This document shows, piece after piece, positions 48,105 to 55,988 of a DNA stretch of 64,000 nt. The notes below the pieces were generated by a model. That model had not been told where the DNA came from, did not search any database, and saw nothing but the letters and a program-made list of their open reading frames with translations. The DNA lies in the NCBI GenBank assembly GCA_021650895.1, contig CP091278.1, positions 1,083,659 through 1,147,658 on the forward strand, written 5' to 3'. This stretch comes from Candidatus Jettenia sp. (GTDB taxonomy: Bacteria; Planctomycetota; Brocadiia; Brocadiales; Brocadiaceae). The position numbers and the translations under genes were made by a program. Position 1 is the stretch's first letter. Each line of letters begins with the position of its first letter.

Positions 48105-48172
48105 AGAGCCTATCCGAAGACCTCTTGTGAAGTTATTCTTTCTGTAGCTTATAGGGGTTTCGGACAGGCTCT
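48105..48172. repeat. Mini-element with AGAGCCTRTCCGAA ends
   Basis: AGAGCCTATCCGAAGACC and GGTTTCGGACAGGCTCT are inverted ends around 33 unrelated bases. It looks like a solo palindromic mobile repeat. The remaining gap 47478-48203 has no gene. Confidence 0.6.
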
Positions 48173-48203
48173 AGGTACTCTTTGATTTGTAAGAATGCAG
48201 CTT

Positions 48204-48488
48204 TTATACCAAATAACCTTTCTCTCTTACAGCTTCAATACGTTCTTCGGATAGAACGGGTATGCGCCTTGTTTGTGCTTCCTTAATTATTTGGTTGAGG
48301 GATAACGAGTAAGGAGCATCTTTTCCCAATATCACAAAGTCTACAAACGGCACAAAGGCAATTGTTGCCACATCTAAATCTCCACTATTTTTTGCAGAGT
48401 AGAAATGGATAGTTGTTATTCCAAAATTCTCAAGTTTTTGTGCCATACCGATGAATCTCTCAAGACTGCTGATTATCATTGCTGACAT
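48204..48488 (-). CDS. Small protein, BRCT-like C-terminus, linked to the metal ATPase
   Basis: This 94-residue protein lies 38 bases downstream of the P-type ATPase gene with GGGG before its ATG. The segment DFVILGKDAPYSLSLNQIIKEA then RRIPVLSEERIEAV looks like the second half of a BRCT fold, but the key Trp is missing. It has no metal-binding cysteines or signal peptide. Function unknown; it is probably accessory to the ATPase. Confidence 0.6.
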   Translation of the reverse strand: MSAMIISSLERFIGMAQKLENFGITTIHFYSAKNSGDLDVATIAFVPFVDFVILGKDAPYSLSLNQIIKEAQTRRIPVLSEERIEAVREKGYLV

Positions 48489-48526
48489 AATTTACCCCTT
48501 TTCATCCTGTTCTTCTTATTTATGTG

Positions 48527-50596
48527 TCACTTATATGTATAGGGTCTCAGTGTACGAGCAGCTACAATAACTGTTGTGGCGTTATGGGCAAGGGCTGAAA
48601 AGACAGGGCTTATCATTCCTCCTATGCCAAGCCCTATCAGGGCCGTATTGATTCCTATAATATATCGAAAATTCCTTTGAATACGAGACATGGCATCCTG
48701 AGCGACCTTCCTTGCCTCGATAATTCCATCAAGTCCCCTCTCCAGGAGCAAGATATCGCATGTCGCCTTTGCAATATCTGCACCATGCTTCATAGATATA
48801 CCAACATCTGCAAGGGAAATAGCGGGGGAGTCATTGATGCCGTCTCCAACCATTGCAACTACATAACCTTTACTTTTTAGGTCTCTCACTACTGTTGTCT
48901 TTCCTTCAGGAAGGACTTGTGCATAGTATTCATCTATTCCAAGTTTTTCTGCCACATTTCGTGCAGCAGCCTCATGGTCACCGGTAAGCATAATGATCCG
49001 TTCTATCCCCAAATCCTTGAGCATATTGAGAAACATGTGCGAGTCTGCTCGTATACGGTCTTCAATAGCTATGATACCTGCAAGCTCATTTTCCATAGCT
49101 ACATAAAGCAATGAATATCCCTTATCCACAAAATCTTTTATTACAGGTTCTTCACATTCCACATGAATCCTATTGTCTTCGTGTATAAAGTGTTTACTTC
49201 CTACCAGTATCCTTTGTCCTTTAATCTTCGATGCAATACCATGAGCAAGGATATACTCTACTTCCGCATGTTTCTCCTCATGGACAATACCTTCTTCTTC
49301 TGCCTTTTTAACCACAGCAGTAGCTACCGGATGGGGAAAATGTTCTTCCACGCATGCTACGTTTTTTAATAGATATTCCCGGCTGAAACCGTGAAAGGGG
49401 AGAAGATCAAAAACCTTTGGTTTTGCCTCGGTAAGGGTTCCTGTTTTATCAAAAACAAAGACATTTGCATCTGCTAGTTTTTCTACAAATTTACCGCCTT
49501 TTATGAGAATACCTCGCCTCGATGCAGCTATCATTGCGGACATAATCGTTAACGGCGTTGATAATTTCAGGGCGCATGAGTAATCTATCAGCAGTACTGA
49601 AATCGCCTTTAATGGGTTCGTGGTAAGGAGATAGGTTACTCCACTCAGTAGGAAACTATAAGGAACTATCCTGTTTGCAAGCCTTTCTGCATAGTTTTGC
49701 ACATCCGCTTTTAGACCCTCTGATTCCTCAATCACCTTAATTACTTTAGAAACCCTTGTTTCATCACCAACTCGTATGGCTTGTATTATCAAAGAACCTT
49801 CTTCCAGTACAGTACCTGCGTAAACCATCAATCCTGCATTTTTAGGGACAGGAAATGGCTCACCGGTGATCGATGATTGATTTACCAGCGCCACACCCTC
49901 CGCAACCATGCCATCCACAGGAATATTACTCCCTGCCCTTACAACGACAAGATCGCCTGCCATTACCTCTTTTACATGAATCCTTATTTCCCAGCCGTTC
50001 CTCTTTACCCATGCCCAATCGTCCCGCCATCTGAACATGCTTGCAAGGCTCTCCCTTGATTTTTGCCGTATCCGTTCTTCAAGATAATCGCCAACCTTCA
50101 AAAAGAAGGTGATAATACTTGCAGCAAGATAATCCCTTCGGATTAATGATATGCCAATAGCTGTAGAATCAAGGGCATCTACATTTAAGCGCCTGTTCAT
50201 GACTGCTTTGAGGCCTTTTTTCAAGATAGGCATGGCACCATACAAAGTGATTAACGGCGCTAGTACGGGCGGTATAACAGGCCTCATGATGAAGAGAGCC
50301 CCCGCCAATACTACAATCTTTTTTTTCCGTTCAAGCATAGCATGCTTTGCCTTCTCTTTTCTCTCAAAGGGTATAGGTGTTTCATGTATTGTCTTCAACA
50401 CGGTATCCCTTACATTCCTGCCGCCATTGTGATGTATAAGCAGACTTCCCGTTCGGTAATGAAAGGATACCTTATGAACTCCCTCAATATGTGAAAATAG
50501 TCCCTCTATTCGGGAATTATCGGGAATATGCCTTTTAGGCAGAGAGAGGCATATCTTTACCCTTTGAGGGAGTTCATGGATAACTCTATAACGCAT
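48527..50596 (-). CDS. P1B-type heavy-metal ATPase with altered CPx motif
   Basis: The protein has 689 residues. The N-terminal 70 residues have an HMA-like fold without CXXC. TGEPFPV (actuator), DKTGTLTE (phosphorylation Asp), GDGINDSPA (hinge) and HP in EEHFPHPVA define the family. The transport motif, normally CPC or SPC, reads DYSCALKLSTP, so the usual first residue and Pro are replaced. The last helix has ALAHNATTVIVAARTL. Such changes usually alter metal choice, so the cargo cannot be named. Its ATG overlaps the stop of the 61-residue gene (TAATG). Confidence 0.88.
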   Translation of the reverse strand: MRYRVIHELPQRVKICLSLPKRHIPDNSRIEGLFSHIEGVHKVSFHYRTGSLLIHHNGGRNVRDTVLKTIHETPIPFERKEKAKHAMLERKKKIVVLAGALFIMRPVIPPVLAPLITLYGAMPILKKGLKAVMNRRLNVDALDSTAIGISLIRRDYLAASIITFFLKVGDYLEERIRQKSRESLASMFRWRDDWAWVKRNGWEIRIHVKEVMAGDLVVVRAGSNIPVDGMVAEGVALVNQSSITGEPFPVPKNAGLMVYAGTVLEEGSLIIQAIRVGDETRVSKVIKVIEESEGLKADVQNYAERLANRIVPYSFLLSGVTYLLTTNPLKAISVLLIDYSCALKLSTPLTIMSAMIAASRRGILIKGGKFVEKLADANVFVFDKTGTLTEAKPKVFDLLPFHGFSREYLLKNVACVEEHFPHPVATAVVKKAEEEGIVHEEKHAEVEYILAHGIASKIKGQRILVGSKHFIHEDNRIHVECEEPVIKDFVDKGYSLLYVAMENELAGIIAIEDRIRADSHMFLNMLKDLGIERIIMLTGDHEAAARNVAEKLGIDEYYAQVLPEGKTTVVRDLKSKGYVVAMVGDGINDSPAISLADVGISMKHGADIAKATCDILLLERGLDGIIEARKVAQDAMSRIQRNFRYIIGINTALIGLGIGGMISPVFSALAHNATTVIVAARTLRPYTYK

Positions 50597-50781
50597 TACT
50601 TCTTTTCTTTCTCCTCTGAGAGTCTTTGAAGTATGTGTTCTATTCTTTCGAGCCGGGTTTCCGTTTCTTGTTTCTCCTTAATTCTTGAAAAAAAATACGT
50701 TCCGAGGAACACAGCTGTAGCTCCACTCAAGATGTTTAAAACCGAACCAAAATACATTCCTGTTCTACCAATAATATGCAT
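50596..50781 (-). CDS. Small single-helix membrane protein
   Basis: The 61-residue product has one hydrophobic helix (FGSVLNILSGATAVFLGTYFF), a basic loop and a coiled-coil-like tail (RLERIEHILQRL). It lies between DUF5132 and ATPase genes with 1-base contacts. It is probably a small subunit or regulator of the ATPase; function unknown. Confidence 0.7.
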   Translation of the reverse strand: MHIIGRTGMYFGSVLNILSGATAVFLGTYFFSRIKEKQETETRLERIEHILQRLSEEKEKK

Positions 50782-50782
50782 A

Positions 50783-51217
50783 TTATACCTCCTCTTTTTT
50801 AAGCTTTTGTCTTAAAACCTCTTCTACTTTTTGTTCTACTCTTCTCAGTATATCTTCCTCCTTTTTCGCTATATGTGCTGTTAATTCAGCATCTTTTTGA
50901 TATTCATGTTTTGCTTCTGCTACGATATCTTCTATATCCTCTTTCACCTTTTCATATTTTGTTGCCAGCCACTCACTAAACGTAAAGCCTTCCTTTACAG
51001 CTCCAACTGCTACGGGTCTTATTTTCTTTGAAAACTTACCGAACCCAACAACTGCAAGGGCGCCAAGCGCGCCGCTTCCCAATAACCAAAGACTTCGCTT
51101 GCTTATAAAATAGCCGTCCCTATGTTTTCCTCCTTCATTATACTTCCTCTCGTTATACGCCCCTTCTTCATTTTTGTTATCTTTATCTCTTCCCTTTCCT
51201 TCAACCTTTTCTTCCAT
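50783..51217 (-). CDS. DUF5132-like membrane protein
   Basis: The start is placed at ATG 51215-51217 with AAGGAGATCTTT upstream rather than the frame limit at 51331. A charged N-terminus precedes one helix (LWLLGSGALGALAVVGFG), then VGAVKEGFTFSEWLATKYEKVKEDIEDIVAEA, the DUF5132 pattern in part, and a long coiled coil to the end. Such proteins are seen beside P1B ATPases. It may scaffold the pump. Confidence 0.72.
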   Translation of the reverse strand: MEEKVEGKGRDKDNKNEEGAYNERKYNEGGKHRDGYFISKRSLWLLGSGALGALAVVGFGKFSKKIRPVAVGAVKEGFTFSEWLATKYEKVKEDIEDIVAEAKHEYQKDAELTAHIAKKEEDILRRVEQKVEEVLRQKLKKEEV

Positions 51218-51397
51218 AAAGATCTCCTTGTACAGAACCAACCTGATATTACGCCTGTCATTTTGATCCAAAGCAAAGAATCTCACTTGGCGTGTAGAAA
51301 TTTGGACATCGCAGATTTGCGTATTTTGCAAACCGTGGTAGATTGTCAGTCGCCATCAGAAGACAGTCTCTGCCCAGATGTATAGAGATTTCATCCT

Positions 51398-51471
51398 GTA
51401 GGGCAAACCTTTAGGGCCGCTATCCTGAGTAAGAATTCAGGCGGGAAAGCAAGGCTAAAGCATCGCCCTAC
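51398..51471. repeat. GTAGGGC palindromic repeat
   Basis: GTAGGGCAAACCTTTAGGG at the left and GGCTAAAGCATCGCCCTAC at the right, with an AATTCAGGCGGG centre. It separates two genes of the metal ATPase operon. Confidence 0.7.
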
Positions 51472-51521
51472 ATCAACTTTTTTCTAAAAACCAAATTATT
51501 ACGAAATCTTCAATGTAATTT

Positions 51522-51959
51522 TCAGTAATTACATGAATTCCTTCCTATAATTCCCTTTATTGCTATTGGGACCAGAATATTTAATGGCTTTGGTAAAAAC
51601 GCATGTGCAACGGCCTCTACTAACGGATGCCTTGCAACGTTTGCAATATTTATCAATGGCACCCTTGAATCCTTTTTCTCCGCAAATAACGAACCTTTGG
51701 TTACCCTGTTCTCAGAATCCTCACAATCCTTACACTCCTGTATGGTACGATCAATGTATTGTATTAAGGTCTGTCGGTCAATTTGTTTTTCATCAAACCT
51801 GACCAGAATTCTTCCTGTTCTGTGATTAACAATTACCTCTACTGATCCTTTTAAATAATTTATAATGCATTCCTGCAAATATCTGCAGGCATACATCTTT
51901 CCCATGAGATAGGTATTCTCATATCTTATCCTCCCTGGTAGAATACTTAAGGGCGACAT
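51522..51959 (-). CDS. HMA-domain-like protein of the metal ATPase operon
   Basis: The start is placed at ATG 51957-51959 behind AAGGAGAGTAAA. Residues 1-75 (LPGRIRYENTYL; VEVIVNHRTGRILVRFDEKQ) resemble the HMA-like N-terminus of the ATPase at 48527, likewise without CXXC. A central Cys pair (CKDCEDSE) and a C-terminal hydrophobic segment (LNILVPIAIKGIIG) follow. A promoter with a 7-1-7 operator lies about 230 bases upstream. It may capture metal or guide it to the ATPase. Confidence 0.7.
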   Translation of the reverse strand: MSPLSILPGRIRYENTYLMGKMYACRYLQECIINYLKGSVEVIVNHRTGRILVRFDEKQIDRQTLIQYIDRTIQECKDCEDSENRVTKGSLFAEKKDSRVPLINIANVARHPLVEAVAHAFLPKPLNILVPIAIKGIIGRNSCNY

Positions 51960-52187
51960 TTTACTCTCCTTATACAAGCAAAAATTCCTTTAATTATCGC
52001 AAATATTGCGCCGCGATAACCTCAAAATAGAAAAAAAGCAACTTTCCTATAAACATTTTATGAATTTCCTATACATTCAATCAATGAGTCCCCTCAGTCT
52101 GCTTAAAGAAATTTAAGGGGGTCCGTAAAGCAACTGGGGTAACTTAAGAAATTAAGTTTTGAACTAATCAATCCAATAATATTTTAT

Positions 52188-52233
52188 TAAGACTCAGTCT
52201 CAATAAGATAAATAAAAAAAGACCATATGTCAA
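52188..52233 (-). promoter_or_regulatory. Promoter with 7-1-7 operator of the metal ATPase operon
   Basis: On the minus strand: TTGACA at 52228-52233, 17-base spacer, TATCTT at 52205-52210, then operator at 52188-52202 (TAAGACT-C-AGTCTCA on the plus strand, one base off consensus). It lies directly after the stop of the truncated cytochrome gene. Confidence 0.7.
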
Positions 52234-52249
52234 TATAAAATAAAAAATC

Positions 52250-52624
52250 TCACATAAAAGAGGTCTCGCCGCTGGAGACTTGTGGCGTAAAAGTAAAATC
52301 AGAAGTCACTAATAAGCTTATAGGAGGCAAGTAAGGTATATCGGATGGCCAGAGGGCCTTGGGAAAAAGCTTCTTCCAATGTTCTCCACCCATGGCCATA
52401 GGCGTATCTTTTACATATACCTCATCATCCTCAGGAAATCTATAACCATTATTTTTAAAGGCCTTATCAAAGGGATTGAGGGCAGGAAAAGTTGCCCAGT
52501 GGCAGGTTGTACAAGATGTCCGGTATTTCCGGGCAAAGACCGGAACGGCATCGGCTCTCTTCGAGAGAAATATCGCTGGCACAAGCATTAAACACAAAAG
52601 TACAAACCGTAAAAAAACCTTCAC
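52250..52624 (-). CDS. Monoheme cytochrome c-like protein, C-terminally truncated
   Basis: The start is set at GTG 52622-52624 with AAAGGAGAAAAA upstream. A signal peptide (VLLCLMLVPAIFLSKRADA) is followed by VFARKYRTSCTTCHWATFPALNPFDKAF (one CXXCH). Related proteins I know continue for another 300 or more residues as a beta-barrel-like domain. This one stops after SDFTFTPQVSSGETSFM, just before the ATPase promoter. It may be the remnant of a longer gene or a short electron carrier for NirK, which ends 64 bases upstream. Confidence 0.72.
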   Translation of the reverse strand: MKVFLRFVLLCLMLVPAIFLSKRADAVPVFARKYRTSCTTCHWATFPALNPFDKAFKNNGYRFPEDDEVYVKDTPMAMGGEHWKKLFPKALWPSDIPYLPPISLLVTSDFTFTPQVSSGETSFM

Positions 52625-52688
52625 TTTTTCTCCTTTCTGATATTTTAGCGGTCTACTATTTACCTGTATACTGAATGAATCGGACAAC

Positions 52689-53702
52689 TTATTTTACGTG
52701 GAGCAAACCTCCAGCCCCCTTTGGTACCCTGAACAGGGCATGGTCAACAATAGAAAAATCGCCAGTCGCTAATGCCTTAAACTCAAATACTGCGGCAGAT
52801 CCGGGAGGAACGTAAGCCGTTTCCTCATTTCTTATAAAATCGAGGTGGTGGCCAGAATAAAACTTATCGAAGATCTGACCAATAATATGGAAATTTGATC
52901 CAATATTTGGACCGCCAGCGACAAAAAAGAGGCGAACTTTATCACCCTGATTCACGGTTATTGCGTTGCCGTATATTGATGGATCCATAAGCGCCTGTGT
53001 ATGACCATTAAAGGTAAAATAATCGGGATGCTCAGCCAGCGCCTTCTTCTCATTAAGAGAATAACCAGGGATGTTTGGATGATCTTCGATGCCTTGCTTG
53101 AGATACCATTCACCCTGCCCGATATAGAATTCCTTATCGACCTTTGGGAGACCTCCCCTTGGTTCGACAACAATCAGGCCGTACATCCCATAGGCTACAT
53201 GCTCCCATGGCATTCCCTCAGCACCGCAATGGTAGATATATGCCCCTTTTCGCATCGCCTTGAACGTTAAGGTATCAGTCTCCCCAGGCTCAATATCCAT
53301 TAACATGGCGCCAAAACCGGCATGGAAATCAAGATTATGTGGTTCTTCGTTATGTAAGTCATTCGTTAGATTAATGACTACCGTATCGCCTTCCATAACT
53401 CGTATCATAGGACCCGGAACAGTTGCTGGTCCTACGGTATCTCCTTTTTTTTGTGCAAAAGTCCAGAACCAGAATTTCTTTCCGGGGGCAAGATCAGCAA
53501 CAACCTCCTTGGCAATCAAATTTACCGTTACAGTCTTCGGGCAGAACCTCGATATACGGACTGGAATATCAGTAGGGTCCTTGGCAACGTTGCTAATAAT
53601 ATCCACGGCATGTGCTACAACGGTATGGGTAAAGAATACCAATCCATTGAGAAGAGCAATAGCTCCCATTCCCCATACAATTTTCTTATATCGCCGTTCC
53701 AT
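52689..53702 (-). CDS. nirK: Copper-containing nitrite reductase (NirK-type)
   Basis: The signal peptide ends near VVAHA. The first cupredoxin domain has PGPMIRVMEGDTV, EPHNLDFHAGFGA (Asp and His of the type 2 site) and GAYIYHCGAEGMPWEHVAYGMYG (type 1 Cys, His, Met and the intervening type 2 His). The second domain has GSNFHIIGQIFDKFY and SIVDHALFRVPKGAGG (remaining type 2 His). At 337 residues it matches NirK, which reduces nitrite to NO. NO is the anammox intermediate for hydrazine synthesis. AAAGGAGG precedes the ATG. A regulated promoter lies about 180 bases upstream. Confidence 0.9.
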   Translation of the reverse strand: MERRYKKIVWGMGAIALLNGLVFFTHTVVAHAVDIISNVAKDPTDIPVRISRFCPKTVTVNLIAKEVVADLAPGKKFWFWTFAQKKGDTVGPATVPGPMIRVMEGDTVVINLTNDLHNEEPHNLDFHAGFGAMLMDIEPGETDTLTFKAMRKGAYIYHCGAEGMPWEHVAYGMYGLIVVEPRGGLPKVDKEFYIGQGEWYLKQGIEDHPNIPGYSLNEKKALAEHPDYFTFNGHTQALMDPSIYGNAITVNQGDKVRLFFVAGGPNIGSNFHIIGQIFDKFYSGHHLDFIRNEETAYVPPGSAAVFEFKALATGDFSIVDHALFRVPKGAGGLLHVK

Positions 53703-53809
53703 TTTTTCAATTCCTCCTTTTCCTGAAATTTTAAAAATATTCCTTTAAAAGAAATAAACCACATAGCAACTTAACTAAACCTTTGGCGACTTTCAAATCG
53801 TAAAGGCAT

Positions 53810-53837
53810 GTAGTGGCAAGGCACGCCTTGCCACTAC
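53810..53837. repeat. GTAGTGGCAAGGC hairpin repeat
   Basis: GTAGTGGCAAGGCACGCCTTG plus CCACTAC forms a near-perfect hairpin in the nirK leader. Same family as 9212-9237 and 16466-16493. Confidence 0.65.
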
Positions 53838-53873
53838 AGAATCGCTTTGAAATTTCCATGCATTAGATTATTT

Positions 53874-53917
53874 TGAGTCTTAGTCTCAACAAATATATAA
53901 AATTTTTTACATTTCAA
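53874..53917 (-). promoter_or_regulatory. Promoter with 7-1-7 operator of nirK
   Basis: On the minus strand: TTGAAA at 53912-53917, 16-base spacer, TATTTG at 53890-53895, operator at 53874-53888 (TGAGTCT-T-AGTCTCA on the plus strand, one mismatch). It lies between the oxidoreductase stop and nirK. Confidence 0.6.
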
Positions 53918-53920
53918 TAT

Positions 53921-55348
53921 CTATGTTGTTATAGAACTTACCTCAATCAGTTCATCCCCAGAACGCATGAATTGCACTTTCTCTCTTTCGTCTACGTTAT
54001 CGAGCATAAGATTCTGGGCAGCGGCGATACCCATCTCCATCGCTGTATCCATAAAAAGATACCGAAATGTGCCTTGTCTACCGCATGTAACTATATTTTC
54101 ATAGGCATCGAGAAAGCTAAAAATCTCCAGCCGGTGTATTCCATAATCGTGACTATAAACAGGATAGCCATGAGTTACCCTTGTTGTAAAATAATCTATA
54201 ATCTTATCTTGTATATCAATACCTAGCTCGTTTAAATCTCTTATACAGCGTTGTAATAAATCTTCTTTTGAACAATTCCATATTTCATCATGCTCATTAC
54301 AGGGAATTTCCAAAAGAACGGAAGTCTTTCCTTCCGGTGCGTTAAAGATACTTCTCCGTTTTGGCTCCTGGATACGCGTCATGATATATTTACCCTCAGA
54401 AACATACATCCAGGTATTTTCACTAATATTGGGGAGATCCACTAAGATATTTACAAAACGAACTGCACGGAACTTTAAGGCATCTGCATGACACAAAACA
54501 TCTTTCGCAAGATGGCGAGGAAAAGCATGGATAAGATCTGGCAGGGGTATGGTCGAAATAATAGAGTCACAATTAATCGTCTTCATACTCCCATGCTGCA
54601 GGTAATGTATACCTTCGATATGATTATTATGCACTCTTATATGAGAAACCTTTGCGCTCAGAACAATTTTTCCACTTTTTTTCTTAATCTCTTCGCTCAT
54701 CATATCAAATATCTGACCTATACCCTTTTTAGGATAAAAATAGGTTTGGGCAAAGGTCCGGGGTGTGTCCTTTTTTAACCTAAGGAGACGAAAAAATACA
54801 TCTTTGAGATCCAGAAGTGAAATTCTTTGAGATGCCCAATCTGATGAAATACGTTTTGGTGAGGTACCCCATAACTTTTCGGTATAAGGGCCAAAAAACA
54901 GAGTATACAGAGTTCTTCCAAAGCGGTTGACAATCCAATCCTCAAAAGAGGCATCTTTTTTCCGGAAAACAATCTTTAAAAAGGCCGCCATGATATACGT
55001 TGTAAGTACCTTAAGGTTCGTCCAGACATCCATCTTGAGAAAAATATCTTTTATTGATAATGGATAATGAAAAGCCTTTTCTTTTAGTAAGATTACACTT
55101 TTTCTATTCGATACCAGGAGTTCATCACCCATCATCTTACGAATATCATGAACAAGCTCTTCATTCCGGGAAATAAAACGATGACCGCCAAGATCAAATC
55201 GGTAACCCTTGTATTCATTCGTGATACATAGCCCTCCTACCATTGGTTCTTTTTCAACTACGGTGACGTCGTGTCCGTATTTAGATAATTCCCATGCAGC
55301 GGATAGGCCACAAGATCCACCACCAAGCACCAATATTTTTCTTTTCAA
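53921..55348 (-). CDS. FAD-dependent amine-oxidase-like oxidoreductase
   Basis: The start codon is TTG (55346-55348) with GGAGG six bases upstream. ILVLGGGSCGLSAAWELSKYGHDVTVVEKE is a dinucleotide-binding site (GxGxxG with distal Glu), followed by MVGGLCITN and DLGGHRFI, as in protoporphyrinogen oxidase, UDP-galactopyranose mutase and phytoene desaturase relatives. The C-terminus YENIVTCGRQGTFRYLFMDTAMEMGIAAA is the second FAD contact. The substrate is unclear; the central LWGTSPKRIS pattern favours the NAD(P)-binding_8 sugar/lipid-linked group over true HemY. Confidence 0.82.
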   Translation of the reverse strand: MKRKILVLGGGSCGLSAAWELSKYGHDVTVVEKEPMVGGLCITNEYKGYRFDLGGHRFISRNEELVHDIRKMMGDELLVSNRKSVILLKEKAFHYPLSIKDIFLKMDVWTNLKVLTTYIMAAFLKIVFRKKDASFEDWIVNRFGRTLYTLFFGPYTEKLWGTSPKRISSDWASQRISLLDLKDVFFRLLRLKKDTPRTFAQTYFYPKKGIGQIFDMMSEEIKKKSGKIVLSAKVSHIRVHNNHIEGIHYLQHGSMKTINCDSIISTIPLPDLIHAFPRHLAKDVLCHADALKFRAVRFVNILVDLPNISENTWMYVSEGKYIMTRIQEPKRRSIFNAPEGKTSVLLEIPCNEHDEIWNCSKEDLLQRCIRDLNELGIDIQDKIIDYFTTRVTHGYPVYSHDYGIHRLEIFSFLDAYENIVTCGRQGTFRYLFMDTAMEMGIAAAQNLMLDNVDEREKVQFMRSGDELIEVSSITT

Positions 55349-55467
55349 CCTTAACCCTCCAAGTAGTTACTCAATACCAAACGGAATCCTATAGAATTTT
55401 ATAACCTATTAAATAAAACCTATTTATATAGCTAAGGTATACACATTCCATTACCCTCCCCATCCCT

Positions 55468-55901
55468 CATATGCATCAAGCTAAGAATAGTGTTCCATGA
55501 GAAAGGAGGTATCCCCTTGGAGAAAGAGCACGATGTGTTCATGTTCCTCTCTAATCCCCCTTTAGAAAACTTATCCTTACCCACATCTTTAAATACCACA
55601 AAGAACACGAAGTACACGAAGAATAAGAGAGTTCCAAATCTCAATAAATTCTTTTTATGATCGATTCCTTCTTGAGGCGAAGCAACACACCCCTACCTCA
55701 ATTGTAAAGGCGCAAAATCTTGCTTCTCTACGTTCTTCTTTCTTCGTGGTTTACCTTGCTTCTACCTTCGCTCCCTCCCTAACTTGTGGGTAAGGATAAG
55801 TTTAAAAAAGGGGGAACGAGGGATTTCCCCCTTTTCTAAAGGGGGACTAAGGGGGATTATGTTATTCTTCACCGTTTCCACATTTTAGCTTGATGCATAT
55901 G
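55468..55901. mobile_element. CATATG-ended MITE, copy 4, with target duplication
   Basis: Ends CATATGCATCAAGCTAAG and TTAGCTTGATGCATATG. CCCCATCCCT is duplicated on both sides (55458-55467 and 55902-55911). It is longer than the other copies because another element sits in its palindromic core. Confidence 0.82.
55567..55803. mobile_element. 237-bp element nested in MITE copy 4
   Basis: Perfect 19-base inverted ends AAACTTATCCTTACCCACA and TGTGGGTAAGGATAAGTTT. The content is unrelated to the MITE and has no gene. The host MITE resumes with AAAAAAGGGGGAAC on the right. Confidence 0.75.
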
Positions 55902-55988
55902 CCCCATCCCTCCCATGAGGAAAGCAAGAAACTAATCAGTAAGGGGCATGTGGAAACATACCCCTTACTTTAGGAAGACTTCTAAACA

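Larger units (their letters stand above)
55432..55988. other. Intergenic region occupied by nested elements
   Basis: No gene is present. A MITE (55468-55901) with an inserted 237-base element (55567-55803) accounts for nearly all of it. Confidence 0.75.

Noticed and set aside
52250-52624. Cytochrome gene shortened by a frameshift
   Set aside because: DNA after the stop is AT-rich promoter sequence in all frames, so no missing coding part can be recovered.
53921-55348. Naming the FAD enzyme as HemY or a ladderane desaturase
   Set aside because: Only the dinucleotide-binding motifs are shared; no residue in view decides between sugar mutase-like, porphyrinogen and desaturase-type relatives.
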